Positions 35,201-46,519 of a stretch of DNA of 64,000 nt are shown one piece after another (the first letter of the stretch is position 1; every line of letters starts with the position of its first letter). The translations under genes were made by a program, and so were the position numbers. Source of the stretch: Sanderia malayensis (Eukaryota; Cnidaria; Scyphozoa; Semaeostomeae; Pelagiidae); contig RQOL01000466.1 of NCBI GenBank assembly GCA_013076295.1, positions 62,001-126,000 of the forward strand, read 5' to 3'. The notes below the pieces were generated by a model, which was not told where the DNA came from, ran no database searches, and saw only the letters and a program-made list of their open reading frames with translations.

Positions 35201-38200
35201 ACAGGTCTTTCCAGTATAACCAGAGTTACAGTAGCACTTATACCTTCCAGAATTATCCAAGGCACAACTTCCATTATTCAGGCATGGATTACTCATACAA
35301 GCAGTGGCAATCTCGCAATGTCTACCAGTGTAACCAGGTCGACATTGGCAGTACATGTGACCAGAGTGAAATCCAAGACACGTTCCATTGTTGAGGCATG
35401 GGTTCGGCATACATTGCTCACAGTATTTACCAGTGAAATTAGACAAACACTGACATTTATAGCTTCCAGCCGTTATAACACATCTTCCACTATTAGAGCA
35501 TGGATTTGGATTACATACCGTGGACCCACAGTTCCATCCAAAAAACCCAAGCGTACATTTGCAAATATAACCACCACCAGCTCTTGAAATACAGCTCCCA
35601 TTGTTTAAGCACGGATTAGGCAAACAAGGTATATACATTTCACAGTTCTTTCCAGTATAACCAGAGTTACAGTAGCATTTATATTTTCCTGAATTTGCAA
35701 CAATACAACTTCCATTATTCAGGCATGGATTTGATGAACAAGTTATATTTGTTTCACACCTCCTTCCAGTATAACCTGAAATACATTGGCACTTATAGCC
35801 TCCTTCAATTGCAGCCGCACATCTTCCCCCATTCCTGCAAGGATTAGACAAGCAAAACACAGATGTCTCACAGTTTCTTCCAGTATACCCAGACATACAT
35901 TGGCAGTTATAATCTCCACTTGTCCCTGCAATACAGCTTCCATTATTGAAGCATGGATTTGAATAACATTGACTCCAATTTTCACATCTTGATCCAGTAT
36001 AGCCTGGCAAACATTTGCACTTATAAAATGTGGTACCATCATCGGTACATACACCATTATTAGCACATGGCTTGTTCAGGGCGCAGTGGCCTGAAATAAG
36101 AAATCGTACAAGATAGAACTTGCGGCTGAACCCTGCTTTCATCTACATTGAACGAGAGTGGGATAAGAGCCATGGATGGCAATGTGGATTTCACAGTGAA
36201 TGACACTTCTAGAGATGGGCAATTTTGGGAATGAATACAGCTATATTATTACATTACCTGATTTACTGATGCATGTTTTATTGTCTGCTGGTTGCAGTAG
36301 CATTGTATTAGGACAACTGCAGGTATGTCCTCTTGGCAGTCTGAAACAAAAATGACTGCATCCACCGTTTTGCTTTTCACAAGGATGTAATGCTGTAAAA
36401 GAATGCAAATCGATCTGCTGCATGTTGAAACATTTAAATGTATTAAATAAATTCATTCAATGTTATTCATTTATTTATGAAATAAAATAATCGTGACAAA
36501 AATCTCTTATATGTTGGAAACATGCCCTTGCATATAAGTGGTATAAACTCAGCAAACAGTGAAAATCATCACGTAAAACATTCTTGCGTAGTTACCTGGT
36601 TTTGCTGTGCTGTTCAGGCACTTTGTTCCACATGACGTGTTACAACATTTTTGATGATCAGAACAGTCTTCATCAAAGCTACAATTTTTTACATGAGGCG
36701 CCCCAACTTTACAAGTGAACATTGGGCAAAATCCCGCGTTGACAACTGCAAAAATATTGTATTCTTAAATTATTAATTTATGTCATTCAAGGAAAGTCAA
36801 TACATTCAGCCAGTCCTTATAATAGGAAATATAATGGAAGAAAAGAAGCAAGATGAAGTGAGAAAGGTGTTCTGAAAAAGAGATATAACTAAATAAACAG
36901 TTAAAGATAATACCTTGTACGCATTCACGAATCATGAATTTCATGAAAGGACGGTTAGAAGTACATCCATACTTTTGATACACCCGATGGGCACAGGTCA
37001 TCCAGTTACTACAAGAACATCTTTTTGAAGTGGACCCAAAATTGGTAGTACAATTGGAGCATGTTGTGTTTAGTCTTGTTTGCTTAAACCCCGGTGGACA
37101 CATGGTTGGTTGTTCGATTACTGCGGAATCGCACGTCGTTTGAAAACACGTTGGAACAACGGATGGAGGCACTCGTGCATGCGAAAAATAATAGAGCATC
37201 TTGAAATCTGAGAAAACAAAGATCTACTTGAAAAACTAGTTATTGTCAAACTATAACGCAAAAAAATAATGCTACGTCATTCAGTCGGCAAGAAAGATAC
37301 GTTCCAAAAGAAAAAACAAAAAGCAATTAATAAATGAAATATTGAAGGCTATCATAGTCAAAGTTTCAGTTGCAGCAACTACTACATTTTTCAACAACAA
37401 AATCTATTATTTACCTTTTTGAGTCTTGTTAGAGTACACATGCAATTGCATTGGCTTCGCTAGTCCCCCTGAAATCAAATTGATCTTTCCACCGGTGCGC
37501 TTATCAGCCGAGTAAATTGCTCTCGAAGACCAATCAGTCCAGAAAATACGATTTCTAAACACAGCCAGACCATAGGGCGTCTGAATTTCTCCTGTAATCC
37601 CATCAATCGGATAATATGGATTGTAGCCATAGTGATCGTACAGGATTCTTCGATCAGAGCCATCAAGATGTGATGATTCAATCCGATCTAGCCCCATATC
37701 ACTCCAGTAAATGCGTTCTTCAATCTTGTCAATCGCAAGGCCACTAGGATAACGAAGGTCAGTTGAAATTATTGTCAGTCTTCTTGTCCCATCCATGTAT
37801 GCGGATTCGATTTTGGGATGTGTGCCCCAATCGCTGAAAAACATCAAGCTGAAAAAGAATGAAACATTCAGTTATTGATTGTTCAATCAAATATCAGGAA
37901 ATGTCAGACCCTTCATCAAGAAAAAGGACAGAGAAATAGCAGACAGATTTGTTTTTGCATAAGTTCAACAACATCTCTTGATATAGATGGGATTACCCTT
38001 TTTCGTGGTAGAGTTGTATGTCTCTTGGATTGACAAGGTTTGTGCTCATAAGAATCTTTCTGGTCGAACCATCCAGTTTAAGAACTTCGATAGTTTCTCT
38101 TCCATAGTCAGCAAAATACAATAGCTGAGAACCAACATCAATTGAAAGTCCTTCCGGAGTTAGTAGCGTTTCATTAGCCAAAACTTTGTATCCAGTCCCA

Positions 38201-41200
38201 TTAACAAACATTTTGATAATCTGAAATTAATTAATATTGTTGTATCAAGAATCACAATACACGACCTTCATTCATGGCTAAAGATAGTGAAGACAGGAAA
38301 TCTGGATAGTTCTAAAAAATTAGAATTACTTTATCTTGATGCACATCAGTCCAGTATAGTATGTTGTTTCTTTGATCAAAATCTATTCCAACAGGCCGTC
38401 CAGAACGAGGCACGCTCAGCGCATCAAAAAGATATTGCGGCTGACCAATGAATTTTGAAAGGTGCAAAATCTTAGTGGCACTGCCTGTTCCATCCAGCAG
38501 AAATATTTGGTAATCAAGATCCGCTTTTTGGCATGTATCTTTGCTGTCATGTCGAGATGGCCTCGTTCCTGTTGGGCAAGCACATGTGTAATTCTGCGCA
38601 CCATTTTTCATGCAAATGTGAGAGCATAAGCTACTGTTGACAGCACATTGACTCGAAGCTGTAAAAAAAAATTTTCGAGAATGTAACTATGAATCGCTTA
38701 AATTATTTTTAACTCAGATATAACCAAATGTCGGATCGTGTAGGAATCTTACGTCTTCAAAGAAAATGTAAGGTCCCAACTCGTTCATATGCTTTATATA
38801 AAATGCTTAGTTAAGTCCCCAAAACATTCTGTGCTACAAATCAAAGGTAATAACTAAAAACTCCCTTGATCGCATATTTAACCTGTCCTGCTGGCACTTA
38901 TATTCTTCTTCTAAGAAATTGTGATGTTGGTTGGTTGGATTTTTTTTAGAAAAATTTTACAGCAGCACAAAAGAAATTTTTTTATTTCGTGGGGTGGATC
39001 GTTTCTTTTTCTTCTGAAACCAGGATGCCGGGTACGGCACTCAGTGTGTTGGCAAAATCCTGTTGCGTGAAGGTTTATGAGTTTTAAAGTTGTATAGAGT
39101 TCACACAACGAAAGCACGGTTATTACCTTCTTTTCTGTTTCCACTCCACCAACTAACCGAACACTTCCCCGCCGAACGCCAACTTCCAATGCATTATAAA
39201 AAAGATCCGACCTCATTTATTATCAAATTAAAGTACTAAATAATTTACGAGTTCATTTTTATCTGTTATGGTTGTGGGTAGTTTTGGTGATGCATGTCCA
39301 AGGTAGCTTATTTTTGCATTTATTGCTTTGGTGCATCTTTGAACATAGCCATCTCTTCCTTGATTTCAGCACCTTTTGCCCATGATAATATCAAATTCAG
39401 TGAGCACAATCTGTACGTTGTCTTCTGACAATTCCGTTTACACCTTATTTGAAAACCCCTTCAAAACACTTTCCCAACAACAACAATAGATCTGAAGCTG
39501 TACTTACATGCAGGTTGGTTGGACGAGTGCAACAGTCTCACTTGTCCAATCCTTTTATATTGAAAGATCCCATTCACAGCAATTTCAAGATTTGTTGTAC
39601 CAAGTTTTTGATACAGGACAATACTTCTGTACCAGTCTGTAAAATATGCCAGTGAATGTTGAGCAAAAAGTGCCATGCTATAGGGATGAATGAGAATGAG
39701 GTGTGGCCCGTAGCGAGAGACATCAGCGTGGTATCTCCTAACACCACCTGCGTAATCTACGGACCAGATCTTGTCTGTCTTCGCATCAATCCAGTAAACT
39801 CGCTTTGCTGAGAAATCGATAGCAATGTCGTTTGGCCAAACGAGATTCGTTGTCACAATTGAGCGTCTGTCTTTACCATCGAGTGTCGCTCTTTCAATGC
39901 GAGGCGAAGAACCCCAATCAGTCCAGAAAAGAAATCTGCAAGTAAATAGTTACCATCAATCTAAATCTTCCTAAAAGTTGCTCTTTTTGCCTCATCCACT
40001 TCTCTCTACCTTATTAATAAATAGTAACATACTTATTAAAGCTGTAGGGGGGAATAGAATGTAACAAATTTAAGGTTCAAGATCTTACCCATCCAACGGA
40101 GTGACAGCTATTGCACGTGGTTCTTCCATATTACCTTGTATAAGCACCATTCTGTCTTTGCCATCTGCACTTGCAACTTCAATCCAATCGTGCATAGCAT
40201 CTGTCCAGTAAATATTATCTGTACTCCAATCGTAGGCAATGCCTTCACAAAGTGACACACCGTATTTAATCAATGCCTGAACATTTGATCCGTTAAAAGA
40301 GGCACGGTAGATCTGCCGTGTGCCAACATCATACCAGAATATTCTCTGCTTTGCATGATCCAATGCCAGTGGCCCGATGCGGCTTCCATTGCCATACACT
40401 GTTTCTAATTTCGTTCCGCTTACTGCTTTACCAGTCGAAGCTTGGACTGGAAAGCGGGCTATCGATCCTCCGATCCCAAAATAAACACACGGCTCAACAC
40501 AGGCACCTTGAAGATAAAAAAATTCCCTTATATACATGTACATAAATAATTTTTGCAAAAGTTGTATGCCCACAGCTCCTGAAGCTATTTATTTTTAGAA
40601 CATTTGTTTGAGTTTCATTTTGATTTCTGAACATTGTCTTTTTCGTAAAGTAATCTCTTGGAAAAAACAAGGTTCACCAATGGCAAAATGAAAGCCTCAA
40701 TTTCCCTGAGGATATAAAAAAACAAGTAGATGTGTATGTTGATTTCTCGATAGATTCCAGTTCATAAACTATGAATAGTAAATGACGCAATTTCCATAAA
40801 ATCTCGGACGTTGTTTATGAACAACAACGATGCGTCAGCAGTTTTAAATTTATATTTTATTGGTTTTTTTTACGGTTTTTGAGAACCTTTAATAATTGTG
40901 TGTTATCTTAAAGAGAAATATTCCGAAGAAAAGTCCAGAAAGGCTCGATTCTCCTAAATTCTTTGCTTGCCTTATTAATAACACTAAAAATTAGTGACAT
41001 TTTTATTTGCTTTTTTCTACTTTGCACAGCAGAAGTCCCGAACTCCCCAGTGACTGGCGAAAATGAAACGCATTTTCAATCACCAATAATGCATAACTTT
41101 CTCTATAAAAGTCTGTAGCAAATGTTAGGCCCACCGAGTTGTTCTCTGAAGCGGAAAGACAAGCTTCTACTCACCTTCTGCAATCATTGCAAAACTTTGA

Positions 41201-41238
41201 AGATGCATGACAGTAAACAACAATAAATAAAGCTCCAT
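32264..41238 (-). CDS. LRP-like receptor 2, intact (14 exons, about 1857 aa)
   Basis: Exons: 41175-41238, 40089-40506, 39508-39935, 38330-38658, 37997-38220, 37415-37848, 36914-37207, 36596-36745, 36258-36392, 34168-36090, 34009-34055, 33715-33821, 33201-33584 and 32264-32900; the phases close perfectly (5574 nt). Order: signal peptide (MELYLLLFTVMHLQSFA); propeller 1 (exons 2-3; FWTDWG, VYWIDA); EGF and propeller 2 (exons 4-6; LYWTD, IYWSD, IFWTD); a 10-cysteine module (exon 7); WAP domain with all 8 cysteines (exon 8); EGF (exon 9); 17 EGF repeats in one exon; an unassigned juxtamembrane region with RKKR, a possible furin site (exons 11-13); one transmembrane helix; and a 230-residue tail. 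Tail motifs: NPYAEL, EEYVMM (YxxM, PI3K-like), NVYEEV (Src-SH2-like) and FDNPIY, close to the LDL-receptor endocytosis signal. There are no LDLR class A repeats, unlike vertebrate LRPs. Likely an endocytic and signalling surface receptor; ligand unknown. Confidence 0.9.
34168..36090 (-). repeat. 17-EGF exon with internal duplication of a four-EGF block
   Basis: All 17 EGF repeats lie in one 1923-nt exon. Repeats 4-7 and 8-11 match in order: YCNSGYTGK, then YIPCLPNPCLNNGSCI with GGGY, then ITAGSYKCQCL, then YCQCRPGYTGRHCE. So a block of about 440 bp was duplicated in tandem within the exon. Confidence 0.85.
36914..37207 (-). other. Unassigned 10-cysteine module encoded by one exon
   Basis: This phase 1-1 exon of 98 residues contains CPPGFKQTRLNTTCSNC and RCSCSNWMTCAHRVYQKYGC. 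It sits where LRP-type proteins normally have an EGF after a propeller. Copies at 18202-18495 and 13742-14035 keep all ten cysteines. I cannot match it to a named domain. Confidence 0.7.
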
Positions 41239-41706
41239 GTTGAAAACGCGCATTCACATTATTAAACTTATTTTCTTGTGCGTTTTGAAATAAATATCAG
41301 CAATACAAATAGGTTCCGCGTAGAAATGGCGAAACAAAAGTAGTATTCATTATTATTGTTGTTAAGCAAAGAATTCATTCAATTATTGATAATGTGTTTA
41401 AGCATCCGTGATGAGGCCTCGTTTTACTATAGCACTATATTCCTGATTATTCGTATATTTATTTGATATAAAGCAACGACGGGTGGCGAAATTGTAAAAA
41501 GCATATTGAATTGTTCGCAGGTTTGGAGGCCACGGGACAGTGTTTTTGGACATTACCGGAGATTAGATAGTAAACAAATCTTTCGATTTGAACAATGTTG
41601 TTTTGATGACAAAAAACTTTTTGGTGACGACGCTGGAAGTTGAGCATGCGCAATGAAACAAGATTTCAAAAGCAATTACAATGCACATTGCATGTCTTCT
41701 TTCTTA
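41239..41706 (-). promoter_or_regulatory. 5' flank of receptor 2, shared with receptor 1
   Basis: Homologous to 22491-22967, with the same breakpoint at GCATGTCTTCTTTCTT. It presumably contains the promoter. Confidence 0.5.
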
Positions 41707-42264
41707 ATTTCAATTCCAATGTCATATTCATTCAAACAACAAGTCATGTTCATTCACCAGATACTTAAGAAAAGAACCTACACCAAATACACCAAAACTC
41801 GCTGGATAATTGCTGATAATTGCTGAGAAGCAAAACATGCATACTTAAAGTGCACACTTGCACACTTGCGTTTTTGCTTGTACACCCCCGACATCTCGTC
41901 GAAAAGTGCCATACTCTGCAGTCCTGGGTTTCTATAAGCAGAAAGCGCAAAGATGATAATTCTTTAATATGCATTTCAGGTGGAGTTTCTTTGTAACTGG
42001 ATGTTTCGCCCTCAAGCCAGCTCGCCCCTCTATTCAAATTGATCAATTCACCCCCTGGAGATAAACAGATAAAGAAGACATTTTAAGAACACTCCCTGAG
42101 GTCTTGAAGAAATGCTTCCCAGGATGCAAAGTCATTATTGACTGCACAAATTGACTATTGACATTATTATTGACTGCATCCTGGAAACCTCAAAGCCAGA
42201 GAGGTAACATGGTCTAACTATAAGCATAACAATGAAGGACGTTTCCCCTCAAACCAGTTTGCCC
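41707..42264. other. Short repeat-bearing spacer
   Basis: It contains GGGCGAGCTGG / GAGGGCGAAAC-type motifs (on the minus strand near 42005-42035 and again near 42240-42264) that recur at 44976-45070. The minus frame 41765-42046 shows no known domain, and I do not call a gene. Confidence 0.4.
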
Positions 42265-43154
42265 TAGACTCGTTATATTGCGTCCCTGTGCCTCAGTCGA
42301 GGCTCGCTCAGCCACAGGGACTTATCATATTTCTATTGCAAAAACCGGACAAAAATGATTTGCCTCAATTTCATTTATTCTTGAATTTTTTATGACACAA
42401 CCCTCTTACAAACAAAGTCCAGAACAATGATCTCTAAGGATGCCAGTCTGTTTTGCAGGTTTGGTTGGCGGGATATTTGATATGAACTAAAAACCCATAT
42501 GTGTCAGTGTCGATCTGAGGGACACCTGTGGCACTAAATATTGAAAACAAACCAAATACAGCGGAGAAGTTGAGGCGATAAATTGATTTTACTTGGAAAA
42601 ATGTTTGTGAAACAATGAAAATAAACGTATCGAAATTTAAGCTGCAAACGTATGGCGTAAATTGTTGAGTTGTTTACGCGGCAAGGAGGACTATCAGATT
42701 TCTTGGGTTGAAGATGCAGAACTCGTAAATTCAAATGGCTGAAAAAGTAAGGCTTTTCGAAACATTACATTTGCAAGTGCTCACAAACTGCATAAAATCT
42801 TTCTAAGCCATACTCCGTCCTTATCCATCACTGCTTCAAAGTCGTACATTTGCTTTCGTTCAGGAGAAATTAATTTATAGCTTCATTTAAAAATGTTATA
42901 GTTTCATGCCATGCCAAACTAATCTTAAAAACCAGGGGGTAACAATTTCTGGCACAAACGCCGTTATTGGCCTCGATTTCGATGAAAATATTTAAATGGA
43001 CCAATCAAAACGGCGCATTTTGAAATGCTGCTCTGTGTATGGAGAAACAAAAATTTGTTCCCGAGTTCCGATTTTTGATGCTCAAATGTGATATGTCCCT
43101 GTTGGTGGAGCGAAATAATAAGCAAAGACACAGGGACGCAATGTAATGAGTCAA
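42265..43154. mobile_element. Non-autonomous DNA transposon, MULE-like, with 9-bp target duplication
   Basis: Inverted ends of about 70 bp (left TAGACTCGTTATATTGCGTC; right, read inward, TTGACTCATTACATTGCGTC), each containing a second inverted GTCCCTGT/ACAGGGAC pair. The 890-bp element is flanked by AGTTTGCCC on both sides (42256-42264 and 43155-43163). A 9-bp duplication fits Mutator-like elements. There is no transposase inside. Confidence 0.75.
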
Positions 43155-43270
43155 AGTTTGCCCATGGAGTTTAAGAAGTTAGTTAATAGAGTAATAAAGT
43201 TAATAGGACAAACTTCAGTTTTCCATTCACAAATTATCAAACGCTGTGAATTTGTAAACAAGAAACGTGT

Positions 43271-44300
43271 ATGATGGCAGATAACTGTATTGTTTGCAAG
43301 AAAAGAGTCCGAGAAAGACAAGAAGCTTTAGAATGCGATAGCTGTGAACGCTGGCAACACTGAACTTGCAATAGTGGTATGTTTAGAACAGAGTACAGAA
43401 GAATGTGCCGTGAAGAACTAGAATTGCCAGGAATGCGAGAGTGGCAGAGATGGCAGCATTGATCTGTTTGAAAGCTGCTTCCAAGCAAAAGAAGAATTTG
43501 AGTCTCCCATATCTGTTGAGGAAGCTATGTTAGAAGATGACACGTTACAAATTAGCCAGGGCAAAAACCTAGTACCTGGATAGTACCTTTACGATAATTA
43601 GAGATCCATTCATGTAGCTATTTACTGTGCATGCATTTTTAAAAAACCTGGATGGGAATGTTAAATAGGTTCCCTTGCTATTTGTTTTAATGAGCAAAAG
43701 AAAGGCGAAATGTTACAAGGCAATCTTGCGTGGGCTGCTTCGAAAATTCAGCAGAGTGCCAAAAATGACTTCCAAAAATTATGGCTGACTTCGAGAAGGC
43801 CTGATGTGGAAATACAGGGATGTGTCTTTCATTGGACACAAGTTGTTTGGAGACAAATCCAAAAGCGTGTGCTGGCCGGCGCTTATAGAAATGACCGAGC
43901 AACAAGAAAATACTTGGGGAAATTGATGGCCTTGCCATTCTTACCAAAAGAGCGAATTCCCGAAGCGTATGAAAAGCTTGCAGAAAAAGCCACTCATGAT
44001 CTGGTGCCATTAGTAGAATATGTTAGAACGACATGGATTGAAAGCAGCGCTTGGCAGCCGGCGTCTTCGTCCATCTTTGGACAATCAATAAGGACGAATA
44101 ATGATGTTGAAGGCTGGCATCGCCGATTCAATGAAAAATGTAGAAGGTCAATGATGCAATTATATTCGATAATTCCACTCTTACACAAAGAAGCAAAGTT
44201 GGTAACTTTACAAGAACAAGAACGTATGGTAAAGGAAAAACAACAAAAAAGTTGGAAAAAATTCAAGGAACAATTTTCAACACATGGGAGGACTATTTAA
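43271..44300 (+). pseudogene. MULE-family transposase relic with zinc-finger N-terminus
   Basis: 43271-43580 encodes CIVCKK...LECDSCERWQH, a zinc-finger-like start, broken by TGA where CGA (Arg) is expected, then ESCFQAKEEFESPIS before another stop. 43710-44300 is an open frame of 196 codons with DVEIQGCVFHWTQVVW, AYRNDRATRKYLGKLMAL and TNNDVEGWHRRFN, the C-terminal half of a MULE transposase, including the conserved glutamate of the VEGWH segment. The central catalytic aspartates are missing, so the copy is defective. Confidence 0.75.
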
Positions 44301-45199
44301 ATGGAAAACTTTCTACTTCTGAGGTGTTAAGAAAATGTTCACATGTAAATAATCAAATTAACAAATAATACACATGTACTTCCTTTTTTATACTTTTTTC
44401 TTTAGCTTTTTCTTTGTAAATTAATATTATCTTAAACTTATACTTTATTTAATTAACTCTATCTTTGCTATTTTTCCATAATTTCCAATTTTGACAATAA
44501 AAATGTTCGCAAAAACTAATTTCTGCTTCTTCTCGTAATTTTCTCGTATCAAGTTTGTTTCATTTGCTTGATCTTTGTGACCTTGTTTGTTTCACTTGCT
44601 TTCAAAAATGCGCACGACTGCCTCCCACCTTTCATAGAAGACAAAAGTTTTATTTCGTTTTTCTTAAGATAATTTCATCTTATTCAAAGTGTATAAATTT
44701 AATTGTTGCAAAGATTTTCTGTTCATTATAAATACTTTAACACAACTTGATGTTGCAAGGAACACTGATAAACAATCTTTTTTAAGAACAATGATTTCGA
44801 GCACGGCCAAATGCGAATTTACCTTGACCTAAATTGCCTATCAAACTTTCCTGAGTAATTTAGCATGAACATCAGATGTTGACGTACTCAGAAATCAAAT
44901 GAAAATACAAATATTATTCTTAATTTACATTTATATCTCATATATAGGAGAATTCAGAAATATAATCAGTAAAGAGCGAGCTGGTATGAGGGCGAATTGG
45001 TAACGAGGGCGAATTGACCAGAGATTGGGGCGAATCGGTTTGGGGGCGAAATGGTCTTGAGGCGGAATCGTCACGAAATCGAATAACACCAATAGGTGCA
45101 ATAACTTTTCTTTCCAGAGCATGTGGTGGTCGGGTATCATAAAAAGTCATAACACAAGCAAGTGGCTTTTTAGATCTTCTTGAATACAATGACTAGGTA
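44301..45199. other. Intergenic with GGGCGAA-type repeats
   Basis: Positions 44976-45070 hold about six irregular copies of a GGGCGAATTGGT-like motif. Otherwise AT-rich with no gene seen. Confidence 0.45.
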
Positions 45200-45450
45200 T
45201 TGGGTGATAGAGGCTTTCTTGTTGCTGATGATATTGCACATCGTAATGCTACTCTTGTTATACAAGCTTTCACGAAAGGAAAGAAGCTGCTAAGTCAACG
45301 AGAAGTTGAAAAGTCCCGTGAAATTGTAAGAGTTTGGATTCATGTGAGCGAGCCATTGGTAGAATCAAGAACGTTTGCATCTTGAGTACAACAATACAAA
45401 TGAACATGATTACATCATTACAATTTGTAACGCTGCTGTTACAATTATAA
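45200..45450 (+). pseudogene. PIF/Harbinger (DDE_Tnp_4) transposase fragment
   Basis: The frame gives GDRGFLVADDIA, then VIQAFTKGKKLLSQREVEKSR and VRVWIHV, and after a one-base frame shift ERAIGRIKNVCIL. These are the last catalytic block and C-terminal motifs of Harbinger-type DDE transposases (DRGF ... AFTKGK.QLS ... HVER.IGR.K). Only about 75 residues remain, frameshifted, so it is dead. Confidence 0.7.
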
Positions 45451-45567
45451 TTAGTTTCACATTGATTTGTTATTTTTGGTTTCACATTATGAAATGAATG
45501 TTTTCTTGTTACTGCAAGTGCAAGTTTCAAACCCATAATTGAAACTTGCAGTGGCCTGAATGATGAG

Positions 45568-46306
45568 TTTATTCGCAATTTATACGTAATAGATCAAAGC
45601 TCATGCTAAAATAGGGGTTACAAGATATAGAAGAACACAGACATGTGTATTTTGCTACAATATATCATGTATTTTCCAATTGCAATTTTTGAAAATAATT
45701 CCATGTTTTCCATATCACTCCATCACTCCAACATTCCATCACTCCATCATTCCATTCCATCATTCCACACTCCATGTTTTCTAGATAGCCGGTTTTTGTG
45801 ACTGGTTTTGCATTCGGTATTGTTTGCCAAGGTCATTCTAGCACTAATATCGGTGTTTGACACATCATACTCTGGTGACAATTCTGTCATTTAGTTGACT
45901 GCCAAGTTCAAGCCCATAATTGAAACAGAAAGTTTTTAAATCTAAAAAAACATAACAAAACAATTTGTGGTGCTATTGGTGCTCACTACAACACTGACAA
46001 TACATATCTACTTGTATACTGTATACTTGTATTTTGTAACAAATGCCGTTTGTTTTGCATTGAAATACGAACACAAACAGCATCTTTCCCATGTATAAAA
46101 TGCTCTTGTGAAGTCTGACGTGTCACTTGGATGACTTTATTCGTAATTTACACGTTATAGATCAAAACTCGTGCTAGGATAGGGTCTACAAGACATAGAC
46201 GTACACAAGCATGTATGTTTTGCCGCAATATATATTATATTTTCCCCATGTTTTCCATATTTTATTCCATTCCATCATTCCACATTCCATGTTTTCCAGG
46301 TAACCC
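45568..46306 (+). repeat. Two direct copies of a ~200-bp repeat with CATTCCATC runs
   Basis: Copy 1 (45568-45786) and copy 2 (46136-46306) share TTTATTCG, AATTTA, ACGT(A/T)ATAGATCAAA, then AATATAT and a string of TTCCATCATTCCA motifs. Copy 1 has more CATTCCATCACTC units. They are spaced 568 bp apart, directly upstream of the gene at 46520. Confidence 0.65.
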
Positions 46307-46519
46307 TCGCTTTCTCATAAAAGTTGTACCACAGAATGTTGGCATGGATACAAATATGTTTACAACTCCACTGTGCTGATCATGTGATCAAATTTGTTGT
46401 ACATTACATTTCTCACAAAGTCAAAAGCACAGCACAGCACAGCCTGTAAATTCCGAATGCTTATTTTCGGAACAAGAATTAATTGAATTTGTGGTAATAT
46501 TTTCATTAAGAATAGAGAA

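Noticed and set aside
35318..35587. Plus-strand open frames inside the EGF exon (also 34811-35077)
   Set aside because: They are shadows of the repeated EGF coding exon and have a Thr/Ser pattern produced by reverse-complemented Cys/Asn codons.
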